64,000 bases of DNA, taken from assembly GCA_038501785.1 (NCBI GenBank), contig JBAMJR010000161.1:3062501-3126500 (forward strand). The letters are read 5' to 3'. Positions 34,077 through 45,183 of the stretch are shown piece by piece. The translations under genes were made by a program, and so were the position numbers. Within the stretch, counting starts at the first letter, position 1, and each line of letters starts with the position of its first letter. Below the pieces are notes generated by a model. The model saw only the letters and a list, made by a program, of their open reading frames with translations, did no database searches and was not told the DNA's origin. Source of the stretch: Myoxocephalus aenaeus (taxonomy: Eukaryota; Chordata; Actinopteri; Perciformes; Cottidae).

Positions 34077-34768
34077 TCATCGCTCCCAGGATCTGGCTGG
34101 CAGAAGATGGGCATTAGGGATGTTTATGTGCCCCCCTCTTCTTCCTCCTGCTCGTCCTCTTCTTGGTTTGCGGCAATCTCTAGCCCAGTGTCCACTTTTC
34201 CCACAGTTGAAACAGCCTTTATCATTCTTTTTCTTTTCTCCTGCTTCCCATGGTGTGGTGTTTGGTTGTGCCGACAGGTTTGAAGTGTTTTGACGAAGGT
34301 TTTCAGAATGTGTCAGGAATGGGCCTGATACGGAGTTTGTAGAACGGACCAGGGCCGCTCTTCCAATGAGGGGGCTTGTTAGGTGGAGGCTTTCTTCACA
34401 CAATCTCAATCTCTCTTCCCGTGCAGCCTCCCTCCTTTCTCTCTCACTTGCCCGTTCTTCCATTTTGAACAGGGCCTTCTCCAGAAATTGTTCAACAGGA
34501 CTGGGATTGCTTCGACAACCAGGCTGCTGACATAACCGAGAACCTCCACAGTACTTTCCTTTATCTCCACTGGTTTCATCAGCGCCATCTTCTCTTCCTT
34601 GGTGGGCGCCTCCAGGCTTGTTACATCAAGTAAACCCTCAGCATGCCATGTTTCGATGTGGTTTCTCAGTCTCCTGTCTGCCTTCTCCTTCTTTCCGTTG
34701 TCCGTCATGTTTAGGGCTGCATCACATGCTTCCTTAAGCCACGCTGGGGTATTCCTTGGACCAGACAT
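34077..34768 (-). pseudogene. ERV2 gag remnant with CCHC zinc knuckle
   Basis: The likely start is the Met at 34768 (MSGPRNTPAWLKEACDAALN). The first frame runs to about 34490, then the reading continues in another frame (34463-34077), so there is a frameshift or small deletion. The second part has a charged coiled-coil-like stretch (ERASERERREAAREERLRL), then the nucleocapsid knuckle CFNCGKSGHWARDC (C-x2-C-x4-H-x4-C) and an Arg/Gly-rich basic tail. The capsid core and major homology region are not seen. The protein would package viral RNA if complete. Confidence 0.75.
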
Positions 34769-35643
34769 CTTAAAAGAATCAGGTGCTGACGCTGGCTTAT
34801 ATAAGGAAATGTAAATGTAGAAATAAAATAACAAACACTATGTGTCTAACGTGCAAATGTTGTGTAGTTGGAAGAATACAATTGGTTAAGTTATGGGGCT
34901 TCACACTGCCAGCGCTGGTACAAACTGGACAAAAACACAATATCACACTGCGATTGAACAACAAAGCCACTGCAATCAACCTGGACAAAAGGGAGCACAA
35001 TATCACACTGCGATTGAACAACAAGGCATGCCAGTATGATGTTTATAAAAACTAAAATTTTCAAAAATGAAAGATTATTAAATTGCCAAAATGTTTATTA
35101 ATATACAACTATAGGTAATATCCTCAATTATCTCTATGTGTGAATGTTTTAAGCCATTTGCCTCTATGCTGTTTAAAGTATGTGTCTGCTGTGTGTGTAA
35201 ACAGTCCAGGTGTCAGTGTCAGTGAGGAAATACCCCTCCATCCTCTACAGGCGCTATTATTTAAGATATTTCCTGTTTACTTAACATGTGGTCCCACGTT
35301 TGTCTTCCCCCCTTGATTCCACTTTTCCACTCGCTTTTCAATTCAGTCTATCACATTCACAACTTGACTCCTCTGTGTATTTTCTCCTCTGATTAGTTAT
35401 AACCTCGTTCTCTAGCGTTTTTGCCGCAGACAGCTCTGGCTCCAAGCTCAGACTTCTTGGCTCACGCGTCGTCACCTAAAATTTTTAATTTCGTTTTCTA
35501 GCACTGAATCTCCGCTTCTAGCTCGTGTCGTAGCATACAACTAACAAAATCCTATAAGTACTTGGCTCCTCAGACCAGCTGAAGACGTCAAAACTGAGCG
35601 CCTGTCTCGTCCCTTTCCCGGAACACGGATATGTTATTAATGC
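34769..35643 (-). other. ERV2 leader, part 1
   Basis: Non-coding leader between the hAT MITE and gag. Contains two copies of CACAATATCACACTGCGATT (near 34937 and 34999). Confidence 0.5.
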
Positions 35644-35651
35644 TGTACAAC

Positions 35652-36896
35652 CAGTGGTGTATAAAGTACCCAAAAGCCGTACTTGAGTAAAAGTAAAGAT
35701 ACCTTACTGGAAAATTACTCCAGTAAAAGTAAAAGTCACCTATTAAAATACTACTTGAGTAAAAGTCTTAAAGTATCTGATATTTTCTGTACTTAAGTAT
35801 CAAAAGTATTTTTCTGATATAAAATGTACTTAAGTATTGAAAGTAAAAGTACAAGTACATGCTTTTAATAAAAAAGCAATGGGTCAGAGTTTTGAGAATT
35901 ATGAAGTTTATTCTTTTAAGTGCTGTGGCCACCATGACCAAGGAATTGTGTTGATACAATAACTGGGTTGGCTGGGATCATCCATATATATTATGTTCAA
36001 CATAATATATTGTACCTAAGTATACTTTTGCATCTACTATGAACTTATCATCATAATTCTCAAAAAACCAATATGACACTATGAAGGACTTGTAACAGTG
36101 TGGTTATAAGTATGCTCATTCCGCCCGCCGTGGGTCTCTTGGTACCGGGCCACAGAAAGAATGAATGAAACATTTCAATTAAATAAAAAAAAATCAAGGC
36201 CGGAAAGATGTTTTATTGTGAAAAATGACCGCATACATCCGTCTGTGGTAACCTCAGACGGAATCTCTTGACACATGTCAAGATGTTACGTTACTCTAAA
36301 AATGAAACGTAAGTCTGTTACAACTCTGTCGGTGATCTGGAAACCAAGGCAGAGTATCATGAGATCGCCAAAAAAGCATGAAAACCTGCTTCCATTTCAA
36401 CATCCTGTCTTTGTGCAGCGCGTTATAAGTTAAGCAGTAGACCGGACTAAAGGTTTAGTTAGGAGTAGCCTGGACATAACGAACACACGTCAGGTGTCGT
36501 TGTCTCCCGTCTCTCCGAGGTCGGACCCGGTCTGTGAAAATATTGTCTTCACGTAACCGGTCTGTGGCGCATAAAGGTTTGGGAGCGCTGGACTAGAGGA
36601 TGCAGAGGGAAAATGCAAAACATTGTGATTCGCAAAACCTGCTTGGTGGAGTCTGTGTTCCACCACAGTCCCCGATGTTTTTTTTTTCTTTCTAAAGATA
36701 GATTGGATTTTGTAGCGAGTAACGAAGGTTTCAGGAGAAATGTATCGGAGTAAAAGTATCATTTTTCTTTGCAAAATGTAGTGAAGTAAAAGTAAAAGTA
36801 AACAGAAATATAAATAGTAAAGTAGAGTACAGATATCCCAAAAAACTACTTAAGTACAGTAACGAAGTATTTCTACTTCGTTACTATACACCACTG
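35652..36896. mobile_element. hAT MITE inside the ERV2 leader
   Basis: The ends CAGTGGTGTATAAAGTA and TACTATACACCACTG are inverted. A perfect 8-bp duplication TGTACAAC flanks it (35644-35651 and 36897-36904). Subterminal AAGTAAAAGTA and TACTTAAGTA motifs repeat at both ends, as in the abundant teleost hAT family with 'GTAAAAGTACTT' termini. No transposase frame. The middle (about 36100-36600) contains fragments resembling another hAT-type repeat (GGTCTGTGGCGCATAAAGG), suggesting nesting. Confidence 0.88.
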
Positions 36897-36904
36897 TGTA
36901 CAAC

Positions 36905-37774
36905 CACGTACTGGCAGGGTCCAGGCGTCGTGCCACTCCGATTTTTAATTTATGGTGCTTATGTTCAGATCCTAGGGGTCATTCTCGGAGTATTTAAAGA
37001 CTACTAAGAACCTGCCGATTCAAAGCGTAACTCTAAAACTGGTGCCGTATCAGTAATCCCTACTGTAAATATCCGAGATAGTACAGGCCTCGGCCGGTCT
37101 TTATGGAACCTAAACAATTCTGGCACCTTACTGCAAATTTGCATCCATACATGTGATACTACCCCGCGTAATATAACTATTGCGGTTAGTTTTCATTTAT
37201 CTTGGGAGTCAATTGTGTTTGGATATACTGGTGGAAAAGACAACAGGAAAAAATCAGCATCGGTCCGCCATTGTTCAACCACGTGACCTCGCGCCACACA
37301 AAGCTTCTCAAAACACAGCTGATTACTATGTTTCACAAACAACGCACGCAGCCTTCCATTCAACATATAATTATATACAAACCGCACGTATTACAACAAA
37401 GCTCTCGAGTACATGCAATCTTACATACCACTCAAGAACACAGAGCCGCTCTTGCAGACTCCGTGTCTCCCAACTTTCAAACAAAGCGTTTCCTACACAT
37501 CCATGCCAGCTTTCATTCAACGTATAACATACAAAACATAAGCCGACTATCATCTCACTCAACAATTATACTATGTCGTGTTTTCACGCTAATAAGTTTA
37601 AATCCACGTCCGACCTTCCTCTTCCTGCTCACGACTAATTTTCCTATTTCTACCTGTAAGGTTCGATTAAACAGGCCCTTAAATACCTTTTGCTGGGCCC
37701 TCTCGTGATTAGGAAGAGGAGAGCCTCGTGGTAAATCCGAATGGTTTGCCCAGCTCCATCAGAGTCCTGCCGTT
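36905..37774 (-). other. ERV2 leader, part 2
   Basis: The leader between the PBS and the MITE insertion. Plus-strand frames of 115 and 168 codons here lack domains and read against the provirus, so they are considered chance. Confidence 0.5.
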
Positions 37775-37792
37775 GGTCGCCATCTGTTAAGT
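37775..37792 (-). other. ERV2 primer-binding site (tRNA-Arg-like)
   Basis: Two bases after the 5' LTR the minus strand reads TGGCGACCAACGGCAGGA. The first nine bases fit the 3' end of arginine tRNAs ending TGGTCGCCA. The rest is less certain. Confidence 0.55.
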
Positions 37793-37794
37793 TC

Positions 37795-38357
37795 TTGAAA
37801 CTCTGGGAGTTGGCGCGGAATAAGGACCGGGGTCCGATGACGTTATAATAAAGAATATTTAATAAAAAGAGTGAAATGACAGAACAGGTTATGCTTTCGA
37901 TCGATCGAGCTGTTCCCTAATCCACCAGTGCGCTTCTCGCCTGGAGTTCCTCCTTCGTCCGTGGTGGCCAGAAAACAGGCTGTTCTCCCAGGTACAGTCA
38001 AATTTATCTCCTCCTACGAGCTAGAGCCCTCCCTCTCATTAACATTCCGGCGTGTCAGCCACGAGAGACGGAGCCGCGTCCCCTCTTCCTCCTCTTCTTC
38101 TTCTTCTTCTTCGTCTTTGGTAGATCCTTAAAGTCCGTTCTCCAGCTCCGCCCCTCAGGCGAACAAGAGAACTACAATTCCTTATCTAGTCATACATTAA
38201 TCATTAATAAAAACAGTGACCTACATATGCATGCCATTCATAATAATATCCCTTATTAATTATCATATTCCATGCATTGTAATGTACACCCAAACAGCTT
38301 CTCATTTTACATTGTACAGAGTCCAATTATAACAAACTAGGTTTTAAAAACCCTACA
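37795..38357 (-). repeat. ERV2 5' LTR
   Basis: The partner of 30842-31402. It carries two extra TTC repeats in the tract near 38100 and an insertion making ACATATGCATGCC. Confidence 0.92.
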
Positions 38358-38361
38358 ATCT

Positions 38362-39371
38362 GTAAATAAATACATTGTCAATCATCTAGTTGTCCTTTAT
38401 TTTTAAGTTTGGCTCTTTGTGTAGTTATTTTCACACACATCTGACTTTGCATGTAAGACTCAGTTCACCAGGACCACGGATCAAAAGTCCACTGCCTGAT
38501 GTCTGTACAAAAAGCTCAATTCTCTGTCTATCGCTGCCATTTCATGTATTTCTTCCACCTCTTAAAGCTTGTTGAAGTCTAAAAGTGGAAACTTAACTCA
38601 CATGTTTGCTTTGTGGAAGAGTAGAGATGGTGATTTTCCTTCAGTGTGAACTAACAAATGTTCTCTATCTTTCAGTATTTTATTAGTTAGACTAGAGGAG
38701 GAGATACTCATGGGGTTTAAACATTTAACTGAAAGGTTGGTGGTCAACATAGTGACTGGGAGTAAGACGAGAAGGAGAAGATGTAAAGATTGACATTGTT
38801 TAACGTTTATTGAGAAAGTTGTTCTTAAATGGTAAATCTATTTTATAATTTTAATATTTAATTTGGCAGAAACACTACGATCTGGGCCAGACATTCAAGC
38901 ACTGTGCATGAAACATGGAGCCTAATCAGCAAGCTGGTTGCACGCACTGCTAATGGTGGGCTGAAGCTAAGAATTGTTCTTTGAACTTCAGCGGGTCGAA
39001 AATAATTCACTTCTGGATTCTGGTTCAGTTTAGTATGAATTCAGCAACAATGATGCAACAAAGAAAATGTATGCTCAAACTCAGATTTCACAGCTTGGAT
39101 GCTGAAATATCTTTGCATCACCAAACAGAGAACGCAACCCTATTGTATTGTGTATTTGTGGAGAAGCATTGAAGTTGTCACAGTTTCCCACAGGATTTTG
39201 TGAGACCATGGTGAGTGAAAATCGGACCATCGAGAGAGTTCAGGGGGCATGCTTTGCTCTCCCAGATGAACGTTTTGCACATTGTATAGTTAAATGCATC
39301 AAGTTGTTGTACTTTGAGAGCAAAATGAAGGGCTGGATCTATGAGGAGCATTGTGCTTTTGTTCCAGCTGC
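38362..39371. other. Non-coding stretch, nothing recognised
   Basis: Short frames only. No repeat edge is supported. Confidence 0.5.
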
Positions 39372-39756
39372 TGTACTTAAGTACAATATTTACTTTTACT
39401 TTAGTACATATTTCCATTTTATGCAACTTTATACTCCTACTTCACTACTTTTCGAAAATAAATATTCTACTTTTAACTTTAACATACTAGTTAGGCTAAT
39501 TTGCAGATTCAGATTCTTAATGCAAAATATACATCAACTAATAAAATATGCATTATTAAGTAGTATATAGCCTATCCTTCAATTTATAAAGTAATTAAAA
39601 TTATCTCTAAATTTAGTGCATAAATAACTATAATCCAATGATATAGGCCGACTGTAATATATACTTTTTGTCCTTACGGTATTTTTTTGTACTTTTATTT
39701 AAGTAACATTTTGAATACAGGACTTGAGTACCTTTACACTCCACGGCAGTGCAATA
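39372..39756. repeat. Truncated hAT MITE ('TTAAGTA' family)
   Basis: Begins inside the element with GTACTTAAGTACAATATTTA. It contains CATTTTATGCAACTTTATAC and CCTACTTCACTACTTTTCGA, and ends ACTTGAGTACC...CGGCAGTG. These are hallmarks of a very common teleost hAT MITE related to the one at 35652. The left terminus and TSD are not recognisable. Confidence 0.6.
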
Positions 39757-40231
39757 AAAAGTCACGCTCACAGCATGATAAACGAAACGGGTTCCGTGTT
39801 TCAAGGCGAAACGGTGTGCTGCCAACAGTCCGCCCCCTTTAAACAGTCGTGCTGGGAACTGGGGGCTGTGCTGCTCTCTGCAGGGAGAGAGCACGCAGCG
39901 AGCACTATGATTACGGCAGGGGGAGAGGCGACGCCCGGGCAAAGGGTGCTGTAAGACGGACGCAGCCAGAGCCACGAGCAACTTTCATTTTACAAGCTGA
40001 ACTAGAGGTGGTCATGCGCGAGGCTGCCAAGGAAATGCACCTGGAGAGTGATATTTTCAGTTCATTGCAAAAGTGGGGTGGAACTAAATAGACTTGGAAA
40101 TTCGGAGGGAGGGTGGGGACATTTGTATAAGCTGGTTTTGACAACCTCACACCAATATGGCATTACTGAAAAGGGCAGTGGATATGTGTACTGCAAAAAG
40201 TCCAGCCTTTCAGCTGCAGCTCTTTACTATG

Positions 40232-40232
<1 letters not shown>

Positions 40233-40290
<58 letters not shown>
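40233..40290 (+). repeat. (GT)n microsatellite
   Basis: A pure dinucleotide run of about 29 repeats. Confidence 0.97.
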
Positions 40291-40291
<1 letters not shown>

Positions 40292-40387
40292 ATCCTGACC
40301 TCGGTATTTCTGCATAAAGAATTAACTTTGTTCGGCATTGACATATTGGTACAACACCAAGATTTACAGCTCATCTGATCAAGGTCA

Positions 40388-40389
<2 letters not shown>

Positions 40390-40462
<73 letters not shown>
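40390..40462 (+). repeat. (GT)n microsatellite
   Basis: A pure run of about 36 repeats, ending in TGCATGTGTGTG. It lies 40 bp left of the hAT target site. Confidence 0.97.
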
Positions 40463-40463
<1 letters not shown>

Positions 40464-40508
40464 ATGTGTGTGTTTATTTCGTTGCTACAACATCTTTACT
40501 CAACAGAG

Positions 40509-43174
40509 TAGTGATGGGAAGTTCGGCTCTTTTCTGAGAGCCGGCTCTTTTGACTCGGCTCCCAAAGAAGAGCCGGCTCTTTCGACTCCCGAACGGCTCT
40601 TTATTTAGGATCTTTTGTAGCCTATATTTTACCTTAACTTTGAAAAAAAATCATGGTTTATGTGTTGAAAACCCTTTTGCTTTCAGTGTTTTTATGAGAG
40701 ACCTTATAATGCCTAATTCTGTGCATTTATTCTGTGACAAAACCACTCTTACATTTGTTTATTTCAATTAAACTTTTTTATTGCACAAATTAACAATAAA
40801 CTTCAAACAAATCCACAGAACAGAATCAAAACCAGAACCAAACTCCAGCAAACAGCATTAGTCCTCAGGGCAGGTTGGCATTCAGGAAGATCAGATGCCT
40901 CAGCTTGGATGGGCTGATACGATTTCGCCTCTCCGTGAGTATCTGCCCTGTTTTGGAGAAGATTCTCTCAGAAGGAACTGATGTGGCAACAATACATAGT
41001 CTCCCCTCCATCACCTTCACCAGGAGTGGAAAGACTGAGGCCTTGGCCTGCCACCAGCTCAGTGGGTCTTCTGCTCTCTGGATGAGGGGCTCCTCAAGGT
41101 AGCTCCTCACCTCCATTATAGCATCAGCTGTCGGATTTCTCCTTGAAGCATCTCCTGTAGCTCTGTCATCAAAAAGCCTCCAAACAGCAGAGGTTTGCTG
41201 CTCCTCCTCCACTTGGCCCTGTAATGGTGGAGCTGGCTGGCTGCTGGGGGTGCATTTTGCTGCTGCTGCTGCACTAATCCTCTGAAGAGCTTCATCAACA
41301 GCTCTACGATCACTGAAGGCAAGTTTTTTAAACCTTGGATCCAATAAGGTAGTTTCTGAAAGGACAGTGTTGTACTCCATCCGCAGAAATTTGCGGTCCA
41401 TGGCTGAACAAAGAGCTGCAACTAATTCCTTCACTTTCTGCACAGTTACTGTCCATTGGTTCTCGGCTGTCACCAGCTGCAGACCTTTGCAAAGCAGGAG
41501 CATTTTCGAGGCTGTGACATAGCTGAAGGAGAGAAAACAGCAACTTTTAGAATTTAGTTTTTTAAAAGTATGTGGCATATTATACGTGATGCATTATACT
41601 GTATGTGTTGTGTTTGCAATGTATAATAGTGACTGAATAGTAGTAGAGAAAACAATGCTTCAATGGTTCTAGGTACCTGTCTGCACTTATCTCCACAGTC
41701 ACCTCCTGGAATGGTTGCAGGACGGCGCAGACCTCTTTCACCAGCTCCCATTCCTCTTGGCTTAATGGCTCAATAGATGCGTTGATGAGGGCCAGGGTGG
41801 AGATGATGGCATCTTTTATTTCAAGCATTCGTTTCAACATATCAAATGTTGAGTTCCACCTGGTGGCACACTCTTGTTTGGGCCTCAGTTCAGGAATCCC
41901 CATTTGGCGCTGTGTGGACTTTAGCTTCTGTGCTGCTACTGTGCTTTTGTGGAAAAACTCCACAACAGCCTTCACCTTATCCACGGTTGTTTTGATCACC
42001 TTCAGAGCATCTCTAACCACCAGGTTTAGTGTATGCGCCAGACATGGGTGATGGGTCCACTTCAAAACTTTTATGGCTTTGGTGATGTTTGCAGCATTAT
42101 CACTCACACAGCACACCACTTTGTCCTCTACTTGCCACTCTTTTGCCACTCTTAGTAGCTCCACTGCCAAGTTTTCTGCAGTGTGTCTGTCGGTGAACTC
42201 GAAGCAGTCCAGAAGGCAAGATGTCATCTTGTAATCTTCAATAAAGTGGCAAGTGACAGACATGAAAGAGCAGGTTGTTCTGGAGGTCCAGCAGTCAGTT
42301 GTCAGGCAAACTGATGGAGCTTTTGTCACCCTTTCTTGCCATAATGCACGTTCTGTGTCATATAGTTTTGGGATCATTGTTTGGGAAAGTGTTTTTCTAC
42401 TGGGTAGAGTGTATGTGGGATTTAGGGCTTTGACAAAGTTTTTCATTCCTTTGTCCTCCACAATGGAAAAGGGTTGAAAATCAGAAGCTACCATTTTAGC
42501 CAACTCATCATCAATACTGTGCTGTTTGGCTGGGGTCATCAGTTTAGGTAAAAACTGACTTATTTTGCTTTGAGTTGCAGTAGGAGAGGTTATACTTGCA
42601 CGCATGGGGATGGCAGTAGACGTTACAGCAGCTGTTGTTCTGGTATGAGACACACCAGGATCAGTAGATGGTGAGCTGGCTTGCCCTCTCTCCTCTAACT
42701 GCACTGTAGGATGGACAGTTCTTGTATGTCTATGCAGGTTTGTGGTGGAACCTGCTCTTATAGTGACCTTCGTTTTGCAGTGAAGGCACTCTGCTTTCTT
42801 GTTCCCAATATCTTTAAACTGCAGCCAGATGCTGCTTCGCTTTCTAGTGTCACTCATAGTTAAACGACACGACAATGCAAGACGCACACACGCTCCTCAG
42901 TCCTCACCGCTCTGTCTCTCTCTTCACTTGCAGTGGAGTCAAGTGGTGTGTCTGCCCCGCCCCCTCTCTGTTTACACATCCTTAATTCTCACGTGAATGC
43001 CGCATGCTGGTCGCCATGCTGGCCAATCATAACAGACCTCTGTGAAAGTGAAACCTAAGCAGCGAATGGGCAAAAAACTGGGAGCCGGCTCTCACTCGAT
43101 GCGAGCCGGCTCTTCTGATTCACTACAAAGAGCCGGCTCTCAGAGCCGATGCTTGTGCGCATGACCCATCACTA
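40509..43174 (-). mobile_element. Apparently intact hAT transposon
   Basis: The termini TAGTGATGGG and CCCATCACTA are perfect 10-bp inverted repeats, flanked by a perfect 8-bp duplication CAACAGAG (40501-40508 and 43175-43182). The left 110 bp and right 110 bp each contain several copies of the palindrome GAGCCGGCTC, the usual arrangement of subterminal transposase-binding motifs in hAT elements. A two-exon transposase occupies the minus strand. The length of 2666 bp is normal for an autonomous hAT. The intact structure suggests recent mobility. Confidence 0.93.
40865..42857 (-). CDS. hAT-family transposase with BED zinc finger (ZBED-like), two exons
   Basis: Exon 1 is 42857-41677 and exon 2 is 41522-40865. 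The 154-bp intron begins GTACCT and ends CTCTCCTTCAG, and joining restores frame (AG|C, Ser). The predicted protein is 612 aa. The Met at 42857 is chosen because it starts a typical MSDTRKRSSIWLQF leader into a BED finger (ECLHCKTK then NLHRHTRTVH; C-x2-C...H-x4-H). The RNase H-like catalytic core follows, with CLTTDCWTSRT (first catalytic Asp region), VCCVSDNAANITKAI (second) and HPCLAHTLNLVV, then a long helical insertion. The C-terminal dimerisation domain contains DPLSWWQAK, VATSVPSERIFSKTG and LIFLNANLP. The enzyme would excise and reinsert the element by binding the terminal repeats. I see no stop or frameshift. A domesticated gene is less likely given the intact TIRs and TSD. Confidence 0.88.
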
Positions 43175-43182
43175 CAACAGAG

Positions 43183-43453
43183 TGGTTCTTTGTCAACTGC
43201 TTGCTGACAGGACAGGCAGCTGAATCCATGCAAAGCGTGATTCAACTAAAGAATTCTGTAAATTAAGGTTCAACTTCGGGATGGGAAGAGATACAGGACA
43301 AGGTGAGGGGACTGAAAGAAACAACGCAAGAAGGTGATGGAGATGAGATTGCTTACGTTGTTGTACTGTTTGAGACACATTTCTCTAATTAAAATAAAAA
43401 ATTATGCAAACTCAAACACAAAGATGAAATAAAGAAGGTGTATATAATTGTAG
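43183..43453. other. Non-coding stretch
   Basis: Nothing recognised between the hAT and the palindromic MITE. Confidence 0.5.
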
Positions 43454-43455
43454 TA

Positions 43456-43654
43456 CCGTAAAAGCCGGGTTACAAGCCGCTACTACCTCCGGTGGTTGTC
43501 CCCGCTGTAGCAAGCTAGCGCTGCTGCTAGCTCCCCGCTGCTGCTGCTACTGCCCGCGTCCCCTCTGCCCGAGTCGGGCGCTAGCTGGCTACAGCGAGGA
43601 ACCAGCGAGGACACCCACAGAACGTAGTAGCGGCTTGTAACCCAACTTTTATGG
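43456..43654. mobile_element. Palindromic MITE, 199 bp, TA target site
   Basis: Terminal 31 bp (43456-43486, CCGTAAAAGCCGGGTTACAA...) match the reverse complement of 43624-43654 at 28 of 31 positions. The inverted symmetry continues inward (CTGTAGCAAGCTAGCGC versus GCGCTAGCTGGCTACAG). TA lies on both sides (43454-43455 and 43655-43656), consistent with a Tc1/mariner-type or other TA-inserting MITE. Confidence 0.8.
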
Positions 43655-43656
43655 TA

Positions 43657-44502
43657 AATTATGTTGAATACATTTTGGCAGGAGGGACAAGAGAGTAACA
43701 GAGAAATGGACAGACAATGAAGAGTGAGAGAGATCAGTAGTGTGAACTTAATGTTACTTGAACACTTTAATTAAACATGGTCAATATTCATTTTTACATA
43801 TTGTGTAATCATTCTAGCCTCTTCTGAATTTTCAGATGTCCATGAACCCCCCTAGTAAGCTCAGTTTTTGGACCCTGGTATTTCTAGAACCCTGCGTACG
43901 CCGTTATGTGTGTGTATTGACACACGCTAGCCGCACATGACAAATCTTTTTCTGGCCAAGGAAAGCCACAGCTCAGTGCATGCAGATGTGTTGAATACGC
44001 TTCAGCTCTGTTGGGTTACCAAGATAATATCAATAAAGCCGTAAGGAGGATCTGAAAGGCGGAAAAAAAGAAAGAGGAATAGTTCTCTCTTATTCACTGA
44101 TTATCTTTGAATCTGCAAAGATAATGAATTAAAGTGTGATTACTATAAGTAATAGGGAGGGAGTTGAGGCTTTTGTACAATTTCTGTTATCATATATTTG
44201 TCATGCATACATTACACTTTATCCATGCCCAGGGGGAAATGTGTTTGTGGCAGCAGTAAGCAAAGTTACAAAAAAAAAAAAAAAATGAAGTATGAAAAAT
44301 ACTCAATGTATACACTACAAGAAAATAGCAGAGCGTATTAAATTAAGTAGTATATGTTAAATACATGACTAACCTACTATATAATTGAAATGTGAAAGTA
44401 CAGAATGCTTTCTCTCTTGTTCTACACACAAGGACTCCATAGCATTATCTAAATGCAGTTTCAGACCACAGTTGGCTTCAAGGATGTCATTTAAAATACA
44501 GA
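43657..44502. other. Non-coding stretch
   Basis: Short frames only, with a poly-A run near 44271-44285. No gene recognised. Confidence 0.5.
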
Positions 44503-44574
44503 CCAATTTAATTCAGTTTATTTTCAATAGCCCAAAATCACAAATACAAATTTGCCTCGGAGGGCTTTACAAGA
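44503..44574 (-). repeat. L2-type LINE 3' tail, reverse orientation
   Basis: On the minus strand it reads AAGCCCTCCGAGGCAAATTT, then GGGCTATTGAAAATAAACTG and a degenerate TTGAA-type tail. This matches the end of the LINE at 1771-1833. It is a heavily 5'-truncated insertion. Confidence 0.85.
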
Positions 44575-44634
44575 AAAAGAAAAAAAAGAAAAAGAAAAAA
44601 AACTTTCACGGGGAAACCTTCGGGAGGTGGCTTA

Positions 44635-45183
44635 TCTCAGTTGCTTATCTCCGTGAAAAGAGCTATCATTTCCACTATTGACCATGGAAGAAATAACCAT
44701 TATTTCTGAGTTATACTTGTTGTGGAAGTCCCTAAAACGTCGGAACATCAAACGCCCTCGTGTTTGGGTTCATAACACAATCCGTAGCCGCACACAGCTC
44801 GGTGAATTTCACCGACTCCTCCAGGAACTGCGTCTGGCTTATCTCCGTAAAAACAGTTACAGTTTCCACCATCCAACATGGAAATAGTCACTAGTTCTGC
44901 TATATACTTGTTGTGTAAATTCCACATACGTCGGAACATCAAACTCCATCATATCTGGGTACATAATATTATCCGTAGTCACAGCGTCTGAATGACGCTA
45001 CCAGCGCTACTTCAGCAGCAGACCAGTAGCAGTTTGATTCAGCAACGGCAAGACGGCGGTGATGACGGCCGGGCAAACGTTCTGTTTGCTCCGCGTCAAA
45101 CGCGCTATTCGCGCCACCTCAAACGTGTCATTCGCGCCGTCCGGCGGAAAATTTGCTTTTTCACAACCTATCGCGTCTGTCAT
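44635..45183 (+). mobile_element. PIF/Harbinger relic, left part, with internal duplication
   Basis: A plus-strand frame at 44678-44887 contains RPRVWVHNTI and RTQLGEFHRLLQELRL, typical of the N-terminus of HARBI1-like Harbinger transposases. The segment from GGCTTATCTCCGTGAAAA (about 44635) recurs in diverged form from about 44836 (GGCTTATCTCCGTAAAAA), about 195 bp apart. Both carry CGTCGGAACATCAAAC. Downstream, GCGCTATTCGCGCC and CATTCGCGCCGTC are terminal-type motifs. The element continues past the inserted hAT MITE at 46798-46870. Confidence 0.65.

Larger units (their letters stand above)
30842..38357 (-). mobile_element. Endogenous retrovirus ERV2 (minus strand), pol-deleted
   Basis: LTRs at 30842-31402 and 37795-38357 are flanked by the 4-bp duplication ATCT (30838-30841 and 38358-38361). 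Minus-strand orientation follows from a PBS at 37775-37792 and a purine tract (AAAGAGAGGGA) beside the left LTR. Order on the minus strand is LTR, long leader, gag remnant, env remnant, LTR. Only about 900 bp separates gag and env, so pol is essentially deleted. A hAT MITE sits in the leader. The LTRs differ by roughly six substitutions plus small indels, including a (TTC)n slip, so ERV2 is older than ERV1. A 62-bp-spaced direct repeat (CACTGCGATTGAACAACAA) lies at 34934-35028. Confidence 0.88.

Noticed and set aside
37180..37708. Plus-strand frames of 115 and 168 codons
   Set aside because: They lie antisense to ERV2 in its leader, overlap each other and show no domain.
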